A DNA stretch of 64,000 nt from Gammaproteobacteria bacterium (GTDB taxonomy: Bacteria > Pseudomonadota > Gammaproteobacteria > SZUA-140): NCBI GenBank assembly GCA_016712635.1, contig JADJQS010000008.1, forward strand, positions 1 through 64,000, given 5' to 3'. Each line of letters opens with the position of its first letter. The stretch's first letter is position 1. Of this stretch, positions 7,543 to 15,518 are shown piece after piece. The notes beneath the pieces are model-generated. The model ran no database searches and had not been told where the DNA came from. It saw nothing but the letters and a program-made list of their open reading frames with translations. The position numbers were made by a program, and so were the translations under genes.

Positions 7543-8871
7543 ATGAATTATCAAAGGACATTGGCCGGAATCCCGATCGTATCGGCGGACGCGAAAGCGG
7601 GCCGCCGCCTGCACCTCGTGCGCCGTACAGTGCAGATTGTCACCCTCATCGTCGCTGTCCTGGTTCCGGTGTCCGGTCTGTTCCGCATCGATCCCGTCGA
7701 AGGCGCCTTTGTGGTGCTCGACAGGCAGATCTGGTTCGCCGACTTCTTCCTGGTCGTAGGCCTGTGGCTCGCGATATCGAGCCTCCTGGTGATGACATAC
7801 TCCCTGGTCGGCACCGCCTTCTGCGGCTGGTCCTGTCCGCAAAATACGCTGGCGGAGTGGGCCAACACCATGACGTACAGACTGCTGGGTAAACGCGCCG
7901 AGGTGAGCCTGGACGGGAAACCGATGAGGGTGTCGAGCGGCAAGGACAAATGGCTCAATTGGACGATACTGGGAACGATCTTCCTGGCGGTTGCGGGTGT
8001 GGCGGCGCTGGTGCCCATGTTCTATTTCTATTCTCCCGAGATGATCTGGATGTTCGTGACTTTCCAGAGCGACCCGCGCCTGGCCGGTTCCCTGTACTGG
8101 ATTTACACCATGTTCGTCCTGATTCTGTTCCTTGACATCGCCTTCATCCGCCACTTCTGGTGCCGCTTCATGTGCGTCTATCGCGTCTGGCAGCATACCT
8201 TCAAGACCCGTGAGACGCTGCACGTGGCGCATGACAAATCCCGCCCCGAGGAGTGTTCGCACTGCAATTTCTGCGAAACGTCCTGTTTTATCGGCATCGA
8301 CCCGCGCCGGACCGAGGTCTACGATGCCTGCATCAATTGCGGCGAGTGCATCACTGCCTGCAGCAGCATCCGCGGTTCGCGCAAGTCCGGCAACAGTCTG
8401 CTGCGCTTCGCCATCGGGGAGGCGGGCAGTCCCGCTGCAGCGGATTTCAAGCGTACCAACGTCGGGTCCATCCTGCTGCGCGTGCCGTGGTCCCTGATGC
8501 TGACGGTGTTCGGCCTGGGCCTGTTCAGCTGGGGCATATCGTCATACCAGCCATATCATTTTTCGGTCTACCGGGCGGAGACCCTGCAGGGCGGGCAGAT
8601 CAGCGACTATCGCATCAGCCTGGCGAACAAGCTGTACCGGCCCGCGGTGCTGAGCATACAGGTGGAGGGGCTGGCACCTGATGAGTACACCCTGGGCACA
8701 TCGCAGGTCTCGTTCGTCGGCGCCGGCCGCCAGGACGTGAACCTCCATATCGATGGCGGGCTGTCACCCGGCCTGTATCCCGTCCTCGTGCATGTGGACG
8801 GGGAGGATGGACGGCGGGAAAGCTTCCGCGTCCAGCATTTTGTTGCGACTTCGGACATCGGCCATGGCTAG
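7543..8871 (+). CDS. ccoG: CcoG-like membrane ferredoxin, cbb3 oxidase maturation
   Basis: 442 residues. The N-terminus has membrane helices, with FCGWSCPQ near residue 93, the polyferredoxin-like cysteine motif of the CcoG/RdxA/FixG family. A further helical region is followed by two ferredoxin clusters (CSHCNFCETSC and CINCGECITAC, residues ~235-280). The C-terminal ~110 residues form the periplasmic Ig-like FixG domain after another helix. CcoG is known as a cupric reductase supporting copper insertion into cbb3 oxidases, which fits this cluster. The next gene overlaps its stop by 8 bases. Confidence 0.9.
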   Translation: MNYQRTLAGIPIVSADAKAGRRLHLVRRTVQIVTLIVAVLVPVSGLFRIDPVEGAFVVLDRQIWFADFFLVVGLWLAISSLLVMTYSLVGTAFCGWSCPQNTLAEWANTMTYRLLGKRAEVSLDGKPMRVSSGKDKWLNWTILGTIFLAVAGVAALVPMFYFYSPEMIWMFVTFQSDPRLAGSLYWIYTMFVLILFLDIAFIRHFWCRFMCVYRVWQHTFKTRETLHVAHDKSRPEECSHCNFCETSCFIGIDPRRTEVYDACINCGECITACSSIRGSRKSGNSLLRFAIGEAGSPAAADFKRTNVGSILLRVPWSLMLTVFGLGLFSWGISSYQPYHFSVYRAETLQGGQISDYRISLANKLYRPAVLSIQVEGLAPDEYTLGTSQVSFVGAGRQDVNLHIDGGLSPGLYPVLVHVDGEDGRRESFRVQHFVATSDIGHG

Positions 8872-9316
8872 CAAAGATACGCAATCCAGCGACAAATCCG
8901 AACTCGGTACCGTGAGCAGCGAGTGGGGCAGGCAGCCGCAGGATCACTTCGGCTATGCCACGGAGGAGGAACGCCTGGCCAAGCGCGGACTGGAGGACTG
9001 GGAGCTGGTCGACAAGATTCCCGAGTCCCAGAAGAATGTCCCGGTATGGTTCGTCGCCGTCATCTTGGTGGTCTTGCTGGTCGCGGTCGGCCTCAGCTTT
9101 CCCTTCTGGGGTGACCGCCCCGGTTACGAACGCAGCTGGTTCAACTGGGGATTTGTCATCGCCCTGGCATACATAGCCGGAGCAAGCGCCTTCGTATATT
9201 TCATGGTGAGTTTGTACGGCACGAATCTGGGCGGGCGCCTCGACAGCGACAAGAGCACCGAGCAGAAATCCATGCAGTCAGATGACCACAATCAAGACAA
9301 GGATGCGGGTCATTAG
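8864..9316 (+). CDS. Second haem-less CcoP-like membrane protein
   Basis: 150 residues, starting inside the ccoG stop region (8-base overlap). A polar, charged N-terminal ~60 residues are followed by NVPVWFVAVILVVLL, a helix ending PFWGDRP, a short loop with SWFNWGF, a second helix and a charged C-terminus. The P.PVW / WG.RP pattern matches the protein at 509-1177, but the long extracytoplasmic insert is missing. No CXXCH. Probably a paralogous structural or assembly subunit. Confidence 0.6.
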   Translation: MASKDTQSSDKSELGTVSSEWGRQPQDHFGYATEEERLAKRGLEDWELVDKIPESQKNVPVWFVAVILVVLLVAVGLSFPFWGDRPGYERSWFNWGFVIALAYIAGASAFVYFMVSLYGTNLGGRLDSDKSTEQKSMQSDDHNQDKDAGH

Positions 9317-9611
9317 CCTGGGCGTGGTTGCAGCGGCGCTGTTGGGCGCGTGCTCGCGAGGATCCCCTTCTTCGCCTGAACAGGCATCAGTTGGAGTTCC
9401 GCAGCCTGTGCGGGAGGCTTCTGCCGTCGTCGCCGACTATTGCGGCGGTTGTCACGCGCCACCGCGTCCGCAAGCACACCAGCCGTCGAATTGGCCAGCC
9501 ATCGTCGCCCGGATGCAGGAGCACCGCATCCGGGCCGGAATGCCGCCCATACCGGCGGCGGAACTGGATGTGATCATTGGTTTCCTGCAACAGCCTGGAG
9601 GGAACGCCTGA
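9282..9611 (+). CDS. Small lipoprotein cytochrome c
   Basis: 109 residues with a lipobox (LLGAC at about residues 20-24), so it is anticipated to be lipid-anchored in the periplasm. One haem site CGGCH lies near residue 54, and a likely axial methionine is in RAGMPPIP. The C-terminal helix (AELDVIIGFLQQ) completes a minimal class I cytochrome. The ATG at 9282 lies inside the preceding gene; ATG 9300 is an alternative. Likely a soluble-side electron carrier for the neighbouring complex. Confidence 0.75.
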   Translation: MTTIKTRMRVISLGVVAAALLGACSRGSPSSPEQASVGVPQPVREASAVVADYCGGCHAPPRPQAHQPSNWPAIVARMQEHRIRAGMPPIPAAELDVIIGFLQQPGGNA

Positions 9612-9988
9612 TGCCGCACCGCTACGGGTTGCTCGCGCTCATGTTCGCACTCATCGCCGCGTGCGGCCGCGGGCCTGATACAGCTGGACCTCCGCCGCAG
9701 CAGTGGGGCAATGTTGGCATTATGATTGAAACCCGGCCGCTTCCGCCCAGAGCAGGTATGAACGAATTTCTCGTCATCGGGACCGAGGCGCGGGGGAAAC
9801 CGGCCTGGAATATGATGGTCATGCTGCGAACCAACACGAACGACGGCTGGCGCCAGGCAATACAGGACGGTGAAAGCGGCGTATATCGCAAGGCCCTGGC
9901 GCTGGAATCCGGGCCGCAGAGTTTATATGTCAAGCTGCAGCGCCGCGGGGAAGAAGCCGTGCTGGAATTTCCACTGCAGGTCGAATAA
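9611..9988 (+). CDS. FixH/YtkA-like periplasmic lipoprotein
   Basis: 125 residues beginning at the ATG that overlaps the previous stop (TGATG). It has a lipobox LIAAC at about residues 14-18. The body resembles FixH/YtkA-type beta domains: a RPLPPRAGMNEFLV start, a central M-containing strand and a final strand-rich LEFPLQV. FixH-like proteins are associated with cbb3 oxidase copper handling. The similarity is by pattern only, hence moderate confidence. Confidence 0.5.
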   Translation: MPHRYGLLALMFALIAACGRGPDTAGPPPQQWGNVGIMIETRPLPPRAGMNEFLVIGTEARGKPAWNMMVMLRTNTNDGWRQAIQDGESGVYRKALALESGPQSLYVKLQRRGEEAVLEFPLQVE

Positions 9989-9996
9989 TCCGCCCC

Positions 9997-10521
9997 TCAT
10001 CCGCGGTCAGGCCTGGCGCTGCGCCTTTTCCCGAGCAGATCGCTTTTAAGCCAGTGGCGCAGCAGCAGGATCTGGTCCCCGCCCCGCTGGGTGGCGCAAC
10101 GGGGGCAGGTCAAGTAACACAAATAGAGCTCCTTCGGCATGCATCCCGCGTCGAGCAGTTGCGCCTGCATGTCGCGAACCGATTGCCGTATGGTGCTGAC
10201 ATTCCCGCAATGCAGATATGCCCGCACCTGGAACGGACGGGGTAGGTATCCGACGTGGCGAGACAGCGACGGAACGTCCTCCAGCAGCCGTGTGATGCTG
10301 CCGCGCAGCAGCCCGGTTCGTGTCAGCACCAGGCCCGGCCAGAGTTCACGCAGGTGCAGTTGTTCGATCGAGCGCTGCTGCCGCTGCAGGTAGATCTCGT
10401 AGGCCAGCGGCATGTGTACGAGCGTGGGGATCGGCAGGGTATGTGTACGATACCCGCCGAGGTCGACGTCCTGCTCATGCCAGGGAGGATAGGCGGATGG
10501 ACAGCCGCAATCAGGCGTCAT
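9997..10521 (-). CDS. Unknown protein coupled to the subunit-I-like gene
   Basis: 174 residues. The ATG overlaps the 3' end of the upstream gene by 11 bases. It carries CGCP near the N-terminus and a CYLTCPRCATQRGGDQ stretch (CxxC) near the C-terminus, which could bind metal or a small cluster. It is otherwise rich in Leu and Arg and has no clear membrane helix. I do not recognise it. Convergent to the upstream respiratory operon, it ends 8 bases from the FixH-like gene. Confidence 0.6.
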   Translation of the reverse strand: MTPDCGCPSAYPPWHEQDVDLGGYRTHTLPIPTLVHMPLAYEIYLQRQQRSIEQLHLRELWPGLVLTRTGLLRGSITRLLEDVPSLSRHVGYLPRPFQVRAYLHCGNVSTIRQSVRDMQAQLLDAGCMPKELYLCYLTCPRCATQRGGDQILLLRHWLKSDLLGKRRSARPDRG

Positions 10522-11047
10522 GCCGTTGTGAGTAGTATTTCTTGGCCGTCAGGAAGATGTTGGCGAAGAAAGTCCAGAACCCGATCCCCATCACGGTGGA
10601 GACCGTCGCGATGGTCGGTCCATAGATCCGATGTACCCTCTCCATGGCTTCGGAATTGTGCGCGAGGAGGTAATGTCCTTCCAGGCCGCCGAAGAACAGC
10701 AGGGTGGAGTAGAAGCAGCTGACGCCGATGGTGGTCCACCAGAATGAATGTTCTACCAGGCGCTGCGAGTAGAGCGGACGGCCCGATATCGTCGTGAACA
10801 TGTAGTAGGTGACTGCCATGCAGAGCAGCACGACTCCGCCGACGACGTTGATATGGGCATGGGCGAGGGGGTCGATCATGTGTCCCGGTCCGCCATAGGG
10901 GCTGCCAATAGAATCCAGCCACGCCCGCACCGAAGGCATGACCTGGATCACTCCATGGACGGTGCCAATGAAAAAGAAGGTGGCGGAGGCGATCAGGTAT
11001 TTGATGAGCCTCTTCGGATCCAGTGATGTCGTGGAACCGGAATTCAT
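10511..11047 (-). CDS. Truncated cbb3/NOR subunit-I-like membrane protein
   Basis: 178 residues with about four or five helices. The segment DPLAHAHINVVGGVVLLCMAVTYYM matches helix II of haem-copper subunit I, which holds the low-spin haem ligand (candidate histidines 63 and 65). Other histidines are at 31 and 56. Full-length subunit I proteins have 12 or more helices and six metal-ligand histidines; helices VI-X, with the CuB or FeB ligands, are absent. It is a standalone helix I-IV-like fragment, not an obviously decaying pseudogene, since it has clean ends and a coupled neighbour. Possibly a haem b carrier or assembly factor. Confidence 0.65.
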   Translation of the reverse strand: MNSGSTTSLDPKRLIKYLIASATFFFIGTVHGVIQVMPSVRAWLDSIGSPYGGPGHMIDPLAHAHINVVGGVVLLCMAVTYYMFTTISGRPLYSQRLVEHSFWWTTIGVSCFYSTLLFFGGLEGHYLLAHNSEAMERVHRIYGPTIATVSTVMGIGFWTFFANIFLTAKKYYSQRHDA

Positions 11048-11081
11048 TGTCCAGATTCTGCGGGGCCTGCGCGATTAACAG

Positions 11082-11107
11082 AAAAAAGCCCGACAGCGCC
11101 GGGCTTT
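11082..11107 (-). terminator. Intrinsic terminator of the 34-residue gene
   Basis: Read on the minus strand, an 8-bp stem (AAAGCCCG / CGGGCTTT, 7-base loop) runs into a six-T tract. It lies about 30 bases after the stop of the microprotein at 11136-11240 and is oriented to end its transcript before the subunit-I-like gene. Confidence 0.75.
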
Positions 11108-11135
11108 GAACACTGCATTGCTGAATAAACCGGGA

Positions 11136-11240
11136 TTACTTTTTCTGTATCCCTTTGATGGCGGTTTCGCTCAGTGAACCCGCGACGAACACGCTCAAGG
11201 TGAAAAACAAGACAATCGGAACCAGAATGCTCGGCCACAT
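11136..11240 (-). CDS. 34-residue membrane microprotein
   Basis: A frame of 34 codons on the minus strand, starting ATG with a strong GGGGAGG ribosome site about eight bases upstream. The product starts MWPSILVPIVLFFTL, forms one hydrophobic helix to about residue 22, and ends in a basic tail (IKGIQKK). A clear intrinsic terminator follows, so it forms a complete small transcription unit beside the haem-copper cluster. A 64-codon frame covers the same bases in another register but has Arg-rich, non-protein-like composition. Function unknown; possibly a small oxidase subunit. Confidence 0.6.
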   Translation of the reverse strand: MWPSILVPIVLFFTLSVFVAGSLSETAIKGIQKK

Positions 11241-11416
11241 AATCACTACCTCCCCTCGTTATCGATTATCGTGATTCTATCAGGCAACAAAGATGGGGCC
11301 AGTCTAGCGGATCCAGGGGGGTGACGCAAGCCGGCGGCGGCGGGGCTCGCCCGCCTCTGCCTGATAATCATGTGGCTTAACAACAAGTAAACTGCGGCTG
11401 GCGATGAGAACGGTCG

Positions 11417-13438
11417 TCAGATGACCGGATCGGCGCGGTCGGGCGCAGCACCTTTATCGAGTTCCGGAGGGGTGCAGGTGCTGAGGTTTTCTGTCAGTTT
11501 CTTCAGTGTGCTCGTCTGTTCGATCAGAATGGTCTTGGCGGTCAGCAGCTCCTTGAGTTGGGACTCAAGGTTGTTCTTGGATTCCCGGATTTTACTCAGG
11601 GTCTTCATGTGCTGCTCAATGCTGTTCCGCTTCTCCTGGATCTGGTTGACCAGCGGGTTTACCAGTTCCTTCAGCCAGGTGTCGGCCTCCTTGCCAGCCT
11701 GGATGAACACGTTGCGGGCATGGCTCACCAGCGAGATGAAGAATTTTTTCACGACGAAACTCTGCTCGGACATCGTGGTGACCGGGCTGTTGCGGAATTC
11801 CTCCGCCTTCAGATAGAGCAGGTCGAGCTCGTCGGTGTACTTCTTGGTCGGGAACAGCCGCGGCGAGCTTACCCTCAGGCCATACTCGTCGTGGAACTTC
11901 TTGTAGATTGCCTGCACAAGCTTGAACGTCTCTTCGGACTGGCGGCTGACGATCTGCATCGCATCGCGCATGCTGTCGAAGAACACCGACATGCCGTTCT
12001 TCATTCCTGCGGTGGTCCAGCTCCCCGCCATGTCCTTCCTGCTCCTGTCGATGATCTTGTCGATGGATTCGATATCCAGGGTGTTGAACATGATCTTTGC
12101 CTGCAGTGCGAGTTTCTTGCGGCTCAGCTGAAAGGTCTTCACGCTTTCATAATAGGCGTCCTTCTTTTCCTTCGCCTTTTGCAGCAGCTGCTGGACGATA
12201 TCCTCGTTGTTGCCGCGCATAGCCTGCAGCTCGTTGATGCGGCTGCTGAGGTCGTCGAGCTGTGCGGTCAGCGGCGCATAGACATCATCCATGGAGCGTC
12301 CAAGACGGGCGACGATATTATCCCAGATGACCCGCTGCCTGTCGGGGAGGATCTCGTTGCCGAGCATCGATTCGAGTGCGGGAAGATTGCTCCTCTCGAG
12401 CAGCTCGCTATTCCCGCGGATCTTCGCCACCAGCGCCTTGTGCGCCGACAGGGGAAAGACGTTGGCAATGTCGATACCGAGCAGTTCGGCGCTGCTGCGG
12501 CACTGCTCGCGTATCGTGGCATCGACCTGCTCCGGTCTTTTCATCTCGTCCCACAGCGTATCGATCTTGTTGAGCACGGCCACCAGGCCCTTCTGCCCCT
12601 TGTTGCGGTACGCCATGATGTAGTTTTGCCATACATCGAGATCGCTCTTGGTCACCCCGGTATCTGCGGACAGGACGAACAGCACCGCCTGAGCGCTCGG
12701 CAGCATGTTGATCGTCAGCTCGGGTTCGCTGCCCAGTGCGTTCAGGCCAGGGGTGTCCAGAATAACCAGCCCCTGCTGGAGCAGGGGGTGAGGAAAACTG
12801 ATGAGCGCGTGCCGCCAGACGGGGATCTCGACGGTCTGCGGTCGCACGCGGCGGTTGCCGTCCTGTTCGCCGTGAGTCAATTCATCGACGTAGAGGCCGA
12901 GCTTTTCTGCATCTTCAACGGGAACGCGCTTCGTTTTCACGACCTCGTGAAAGGTCTGGGCCATCTGGTCCGGTGAGCTGACATTGAGCGGGAATGTGGT
13001 CCAGTAGCTGTCCTCGTTCTTGAGATCGGACAGACTGATGTCGCTCAGGCGCGTCTCGATCGGCAGCAGCTTGAGGTACGATTCGCTGTTATCCCTGTCA
13101 TAGAAGAGCTCGGTTGGGCACATGGTGGTGCGGCCGGCTTCGGACGGCAGCAGGCGGCGTCCGAAATCGGCGAAGAAGATCGCATTGATGAGCTCGGTTT
13201 TGCCGCGCGAGAACTCGGCGACGAAGGCGATATTCAGCTGGTCGGATTCGAGCGCGCGCAGGGCGTCATAGATGCGCAGGTCGATTTCCGGGCTGTTGAG
13301 TTGATGTTGCCCCAGCCAGTCCTGAAAGTCCCTGATAAGCTTCGTCAGATCCGCCTTCCAGTCGGCGAAGGCCTGCATCTGATTTCTGAAGCGGTCCTGC
13401 TCCTGTCCCTGGTTTATCTCCATCGCATTGGTCGACAT
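11417..13438 (-). CDS. Dynamin-family GTPase
   Basis: 673 residues from ATG 13438, which has AAGGA upstream; a GTG at 13483 would add 15 residues. The GTPase domain includes the P-loop VAEFSRGKTELINAI (about 73-87, first glycine replaced by Ala), a TTMCPT switch, VILDTPGLNALG and VLNKIDTLWDE. The second half is long, helical and coiled-coil-like, as in bacterial dynamin-like proteins that remodel membranes. There is no transmembrane helix. Single-gene unit; biological role not deducible from neighbours. Confidence 0.85.
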   Translation of the reverse strand: MSTNAMEINQGQEQDRFRNQMQAFADWKADLTKLIRDFQDWLGQHQLNSPEIDLRIYDALRALESDQLNIAFVAEFSRGKTELINAIFFADFGRRLLPSEAGRTTMCPTELFYDRDNSESYLKLLPIETRLSDISLSDLKNEDSYWTTFPLNVSSPDQMAQTFHEVVKTKRVPVEDAEKLGLYVDELTHGEQDGNRRVRPQTVEIPVWRHALISFPHPLLQQGLVILDTPGLNALGSEPELTINMLPSAQAVLFVLSADTGVTKSDLDVWQNYIMAYRNKGQKGLVAVLNKIDTLWDEMKRPEQVDATIREQCRSSAELLGIDIANVFPLSAHKALVAKIRGNSELLERSNLPALESMLGNEILPDRQRVIWDNIVARLGRSMDDVYAPLTAQLDDLSSRINELQAMRGNNEDIVQQLLQKAKEKKDAYYESVKTFQLSRKKLALQAKIMFNTLDIESIDKIIDRSRKDMAGSWTTAGMKNGMSVFFDSMRDAMQIVSRQSEETFKLVQAIYKKFHDEYGLRVSSPRLFPTKKYTDELDLLYLKAEEFRNSPVTTMSEQSFVVKKFFISLVSHARNVFIQAGKEADTWLKELVNPLVNQIQEKRNSIEQHMKTLSKIRESKNNLESQLKELLTAKTILIEQTSTLKKLTENLSTCTPPELDKGAAPDRADPVI

Positions 13439-13661
13439 GGGTTCCTTAATCCAAAATGCTTCCAGAGCTTTTGTGTAGTCCACTAGTTATCGGAATCGGC
13501 GAGGTTTTTTTGAATATTTTTCCGTCGCGGCGAGGGGGAAAACGCCGCGCAGCATCCACCGTGAATCCCACGTATCGGCGGATGCTTCGCAAGGTAAAGT
13601 TTTGCATGGTATTTTTCCGGGCGATTCCCCGGCAGATAGATGTACAGACCCGTGAACCGCG

Positions 13662-13958
13662 TCACACCGGGCGGGTCAGCCCTTCCGGCAATCGCGTCGG
13701 AGCGACGATCAGGAGGCGCTTTTCGCGCCCGTTTTCACCGCAGAGCAGAGAAATCCGTGCTTTCGGGACGTCGAACACCCGGGCGAGGAACTGTATCAGG
13801 TGGGCGTTTGCCTTGCCATCGACCGGCGGCGACGTGATCCTGATCTTGAGGTGGTTGCCCTGGATCCCGACGATCTCGTCTTTGCTGGACCGCGGCTGCA
13901 CCCGGATGTTCAGCGTGAGGCGATCGCCATTCCAGGTGTAAGGGGCGGGATTGCTCAT
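13662..13958 (-). CDS. yggU: YggU/DUF167 family protein
   Basis: 98 residues. The diagnostic stretches are IRVQPRSSKDEIVG, LKIRITSPPVDGKAN and ISLLCGENGREKRLLI, which define the small DUF167 alpha/beta fold. Function is unknown in the family. It follows yggT, proC and yggS on the same strand, the conserved gammaproteobacterial order opposite pilT. Confidence 0.92.
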   Translation of the reverse strand: MSNPAPYTWNGDRLTLNIRVQPRSSKDEIVGIQGNHLKIRITSPPVDGKANAHLIQFLARVFDVPKARISLLCGENGREKRLLIVAPTRLPEGLTRPV

Positions 13959-13988
13959 GCGGCTGTAATCGGCCGTCGACCGGTTGAT

Positions 13989-14573
13989 TCATCCGTACGC
14001 CAGCGCCTTACCCAGGTCATTGAGCGGGCTTACGGCCAGAATTTTGAGCAGTTGGATTGCGACCAGGACGAGCAGGGGCGAGAAATCGATCCCGGACATG
14101 GAAGGCAGTATCCGCCGTGCCGGTCCCAGCAGGGGTTCGTTCAGGCTGTACAGAATGGAGAATATCGGATTGTTGTGTCTGCCGGGACCGACCCAGCTCA
14201 GGATGATCTGGACGAGGATGGTGATCAGGAAGGTGTTCAAGGTCAATGCGAGTAGCGCGGCGGCGGAAAGTACGAACAGGCCGTCGATCGAGATGGAGCG
14301 TCCGGCTGCCAGATGGATCAGCCACAGGGCGCACATCTGCAGGGCAAGCAGTAGGACGACAGAGGCCAGGTCTATCTTCCACAGCCCGGGAATAATGCGC
14401 CGCAGAGGCTTGAGCGGAGGATTCGTCGCCTTGACCAGGAACTGGCAGATCGGATTGTAGAAGTCCGCGCGCGCAATCTGCAGCAGGAAGCGCAGCAGGA
14501 TCAGGAGGATGTAAAGCCCGAACAGGGTATCTATCAGGAAGGCAGATGCGGTGGACAGGTATGGATTATCCAT
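13989..14573 (-). CDS. yggT: YggT family membrane protein
   Basis: 194 residues with two copies of the YggT unit, each made of paired helices and an arginine/proline motif (NPPLKPLRRIIPGLW and NEPLLGPARRILPSM). An inner-membrane protein, implicated in the family in osmotic or shape homeostasis. Overlaps the 3' end of proC by 8 bases, so the two are translated together. Confidence 0.92.
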   Translation of the reverse strand: MDNPYLSTASAFLIDTLFGLYILLILLRFLLQIARADFYNPICQFLVKATNPPLKPLRRIIPGLWKIDLASVVLLLALQMCALWLIHLAAGRSISIDGLFVLSAAALLALTLNTFLITILVQIILSWVGPGRHNNPIFSILYSLNEPLLGPARRILPSMSGIDFSPLLVLVAIQLLKILAVSPLNDLGKALAYG

Positions 14574-15399
14574 GATGCTCTCCGAGCTTTTCCGATAGCT
14601 CGACGGATCGGTCCCGGGCCGCCTTCAGTGCACGCTCGAACAAGCCCTCGATTCCTCCATCCCGGAGTACGCTAAGTGCGCGTTCGGTAGTACCTCCCGG
14701 CGAAGTGACCTGCACGCGCAGTGTGGCGCTGTCAACCCCGCTTTCAAGCGCCATCTTGGTCGCGCCAAAGGCGGTTTGCAAGGTTAGAAGACGTGCGGTT
14801 TCAGGCGGCAAACCGAGCTTGCGTCCGGCCTGTTCCAGAACCTCCATCATCAGAAAAAAGTAAGCCGGACCGCTGCCGGACAAGGCTGTTACGGCGTCCA
14901 TCAAGGATTCGTCATCGATCCACAAAGTCAGGCCGACGGCGCGCATAACCGATTCCGCGACATCGCGCTGCTCGGTCGAGACGGCATGATTGGCGTACAG
15001 CACCGTCGCCGCGCTCTGGACCAGCGCCGGAGTATTCGGCATCGCCCGCACCAGCGGGGTTCCCTGGCCCAGCCACTGCGACAAAGTCGCCGTCCGGATA
15101 CCCGCCGCGATTGATATGACCAGCTTGTCTTTCCGGCCGAGCGCTGATCCGATCTCCGGTGCGACACGCTCCACCACCTGAGGTTTCACTGCAATGACCA
15201 CGATATCGGCTGATTCGACTGCTGACGTATTGTGCGTGCTGGTCCTGATGGCGAATTCCTGTTCCAGGTCCTGCAGGCGTAGCTGGTCGGGATCGGCAGC
15301 GATGATGCGGGCTGGTTGATAGCCGTCGCTGATCAGTCCGCCGATCAGGCTTCGCGCCATGTTGCCCGCGCCTATGAAGGCGATGGTATGCTGTTTCAT
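14566..15399 (-). CDS. proC: Pyrroline-5-carboxylate reductase
   Basis: 277 residues, normal family length. The N-terminal Rossmann motif is FIGAGNMARSLIGGL. The conserved central segment is AMPNTPALVQSAATVL, and the C-terminal dimerisation domain has DAVTALSGSGPAYFF and VTSPGGTTERAL. It reduces pyrroline-5-carboxylate to proline with NAD(P)H in the cytosol. Operon with yggT and probably yggS. Confidence 0.97.
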   Translation of the reverse strand: MKQHTIAFIGAGNMARSLIGGLISDGYQPARIIAADPDQLRLQDLEQEFAIRTSTHNTSAVESADIVVIAVKPQVVERVAPEIGSALGRKDKLVISIAAGIRTATLSQWLGQGTPLVRAMPNTPALVQSAATVLYANHAVSTEQRDVAESVMRAVGLTLWIDDESLMDAVTALSGSGPAYFFLMMEVLEQAGRKLGLPPETARLLTLQTAFGATKMALESGVDSATLRVQVTSPGGTTERALSVLRDGGIEGLFERALKAARDRSVELSEKLGEHHG

Positions 15400-15518
15400 C
15401 TGGGTGAGCGGTATTCTTTATATTAGCCGTCGGCCTTGTTTCGTAAGTCTAACCGAATCTGCTGTCAAATGCGCCTGTGGACTATCGGCTACGCCGGCAT
15501 GCCCCCTTGGGACGCGGA

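Noticed and set aside
11044..11238. 64-codon minus-strand frame
   Set aside because: Overlaps the terminator and the better supported 34-residue gene; composition is not protein-like.
11558..12976. 472-codon plus-strand frame
   Set aside because: Antisense shadow of the dynamin-like GTPase gene, which has intact family motifs.
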